From an uncultured Clostridium sp. (GTDB lineage Bacteria; Bacillota; Clostridia; TANB77; CAG-508), in contig USDF01000028.1 of assembly GCA_900553405.1 (NCBI GenBank), positions 1-22,007 on the forward strand: DNA of 22,007 nt, read 5' to 3'. Below are positions 22,006-22,007 of the stretch, piece after piece; positions within the stretch are counted from its first letter, which is position 1; each line of letters opens with the position of its first letter. Under the pieces are notes generated by a model that did not search any database, was not told the DNA's origin, and saw only the letters and a program-made list of their open reading frames with translations. Both the position numbers and the translations under genes were made by a program.

Positions 22006-22007
22006 TT

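Overview
The window is a piece of a low-GC, A+T-rich Bacillota genome, most likely an uncultured member of the Clostridia. The evidence is a germination protease gene (gpr, so spore formation), strong AGGAGG-type ribosome binding sites, a short-form glucose-6-phosphate isomerase, and a murB–yvcK–holA gene group. Codon use is A/T-ending throughout, so transferred genes do not stand out by composition.

Left part (1-1066): the 3' end of a 23S rRNA gene, 5S rRNA, and a tRNA gene directly behind it. The tRNA looks like tRNA-Tyr at first sight. It is a tRNA-Asn(GUU) whose anticodon is split between U35 and U36 by a 247-nt group I intron with no reading frame. The intron's internal guide sequence pairs exactly with both exon edges, with the expected U.G wobble at the 5' splice site. 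5S and tRNA-Asn may have their own promoter, because a terminator-like hairpin separates them from 23S.

Middle part (about 1067 to 12118, edges uncertain): an integrative mobilizable element. It carries a small unknown ORF, a large serine recombinase behind an attenuator-like hairpin, a stretch dense in inverted repeats (probable oriT or origin), a MobV-type relaxase, another small ORF, and a DinD-like gene with a consensus promoter overlapping a LexA-like palindrome. A co-directional cargo operon follows: a type II Thoeris anti-phage pair (membrane-anchored macro-domain ThsA and TIR-domain ThsB), a PHP-domain phosphoesterase, a GNAT-APH fusion enzyme, and an unknown 185-aa protein. Next come a candidate small structured RNA with its own promoter and terminator, an HNH protein, and a 59-aa membrane miniprotein.

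Right part (12144-22007): core chromosome. A TM2-domain protein (minus strand) is divergent from murB, which carries a 1-nt insertion. Then come a divergent membrane-anchored YvcK-like protein with a long basic tail, a glycogen debranching enzyme, and the DNA polymerase III delta subunit, probably one operon. gpr follows, with its Shine-Dalgarno buried in a perfect hairpin, then a TraX-family membrane protein (minus), pgi, and a 70-aa membrane protein (minus). A 25-bp-period repeat begins at the right edge and may be the end of another element.

The most notable items are the self-splicing intron inside a tRNA-Asn anticodon, the mobilizable Thoeris II island with extra enzymes in the same operon, the structured origin-like region, the orphan structured RNA, and the gpr translation-control hairpin. 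All calls come from reading the sequence; no database search was run.
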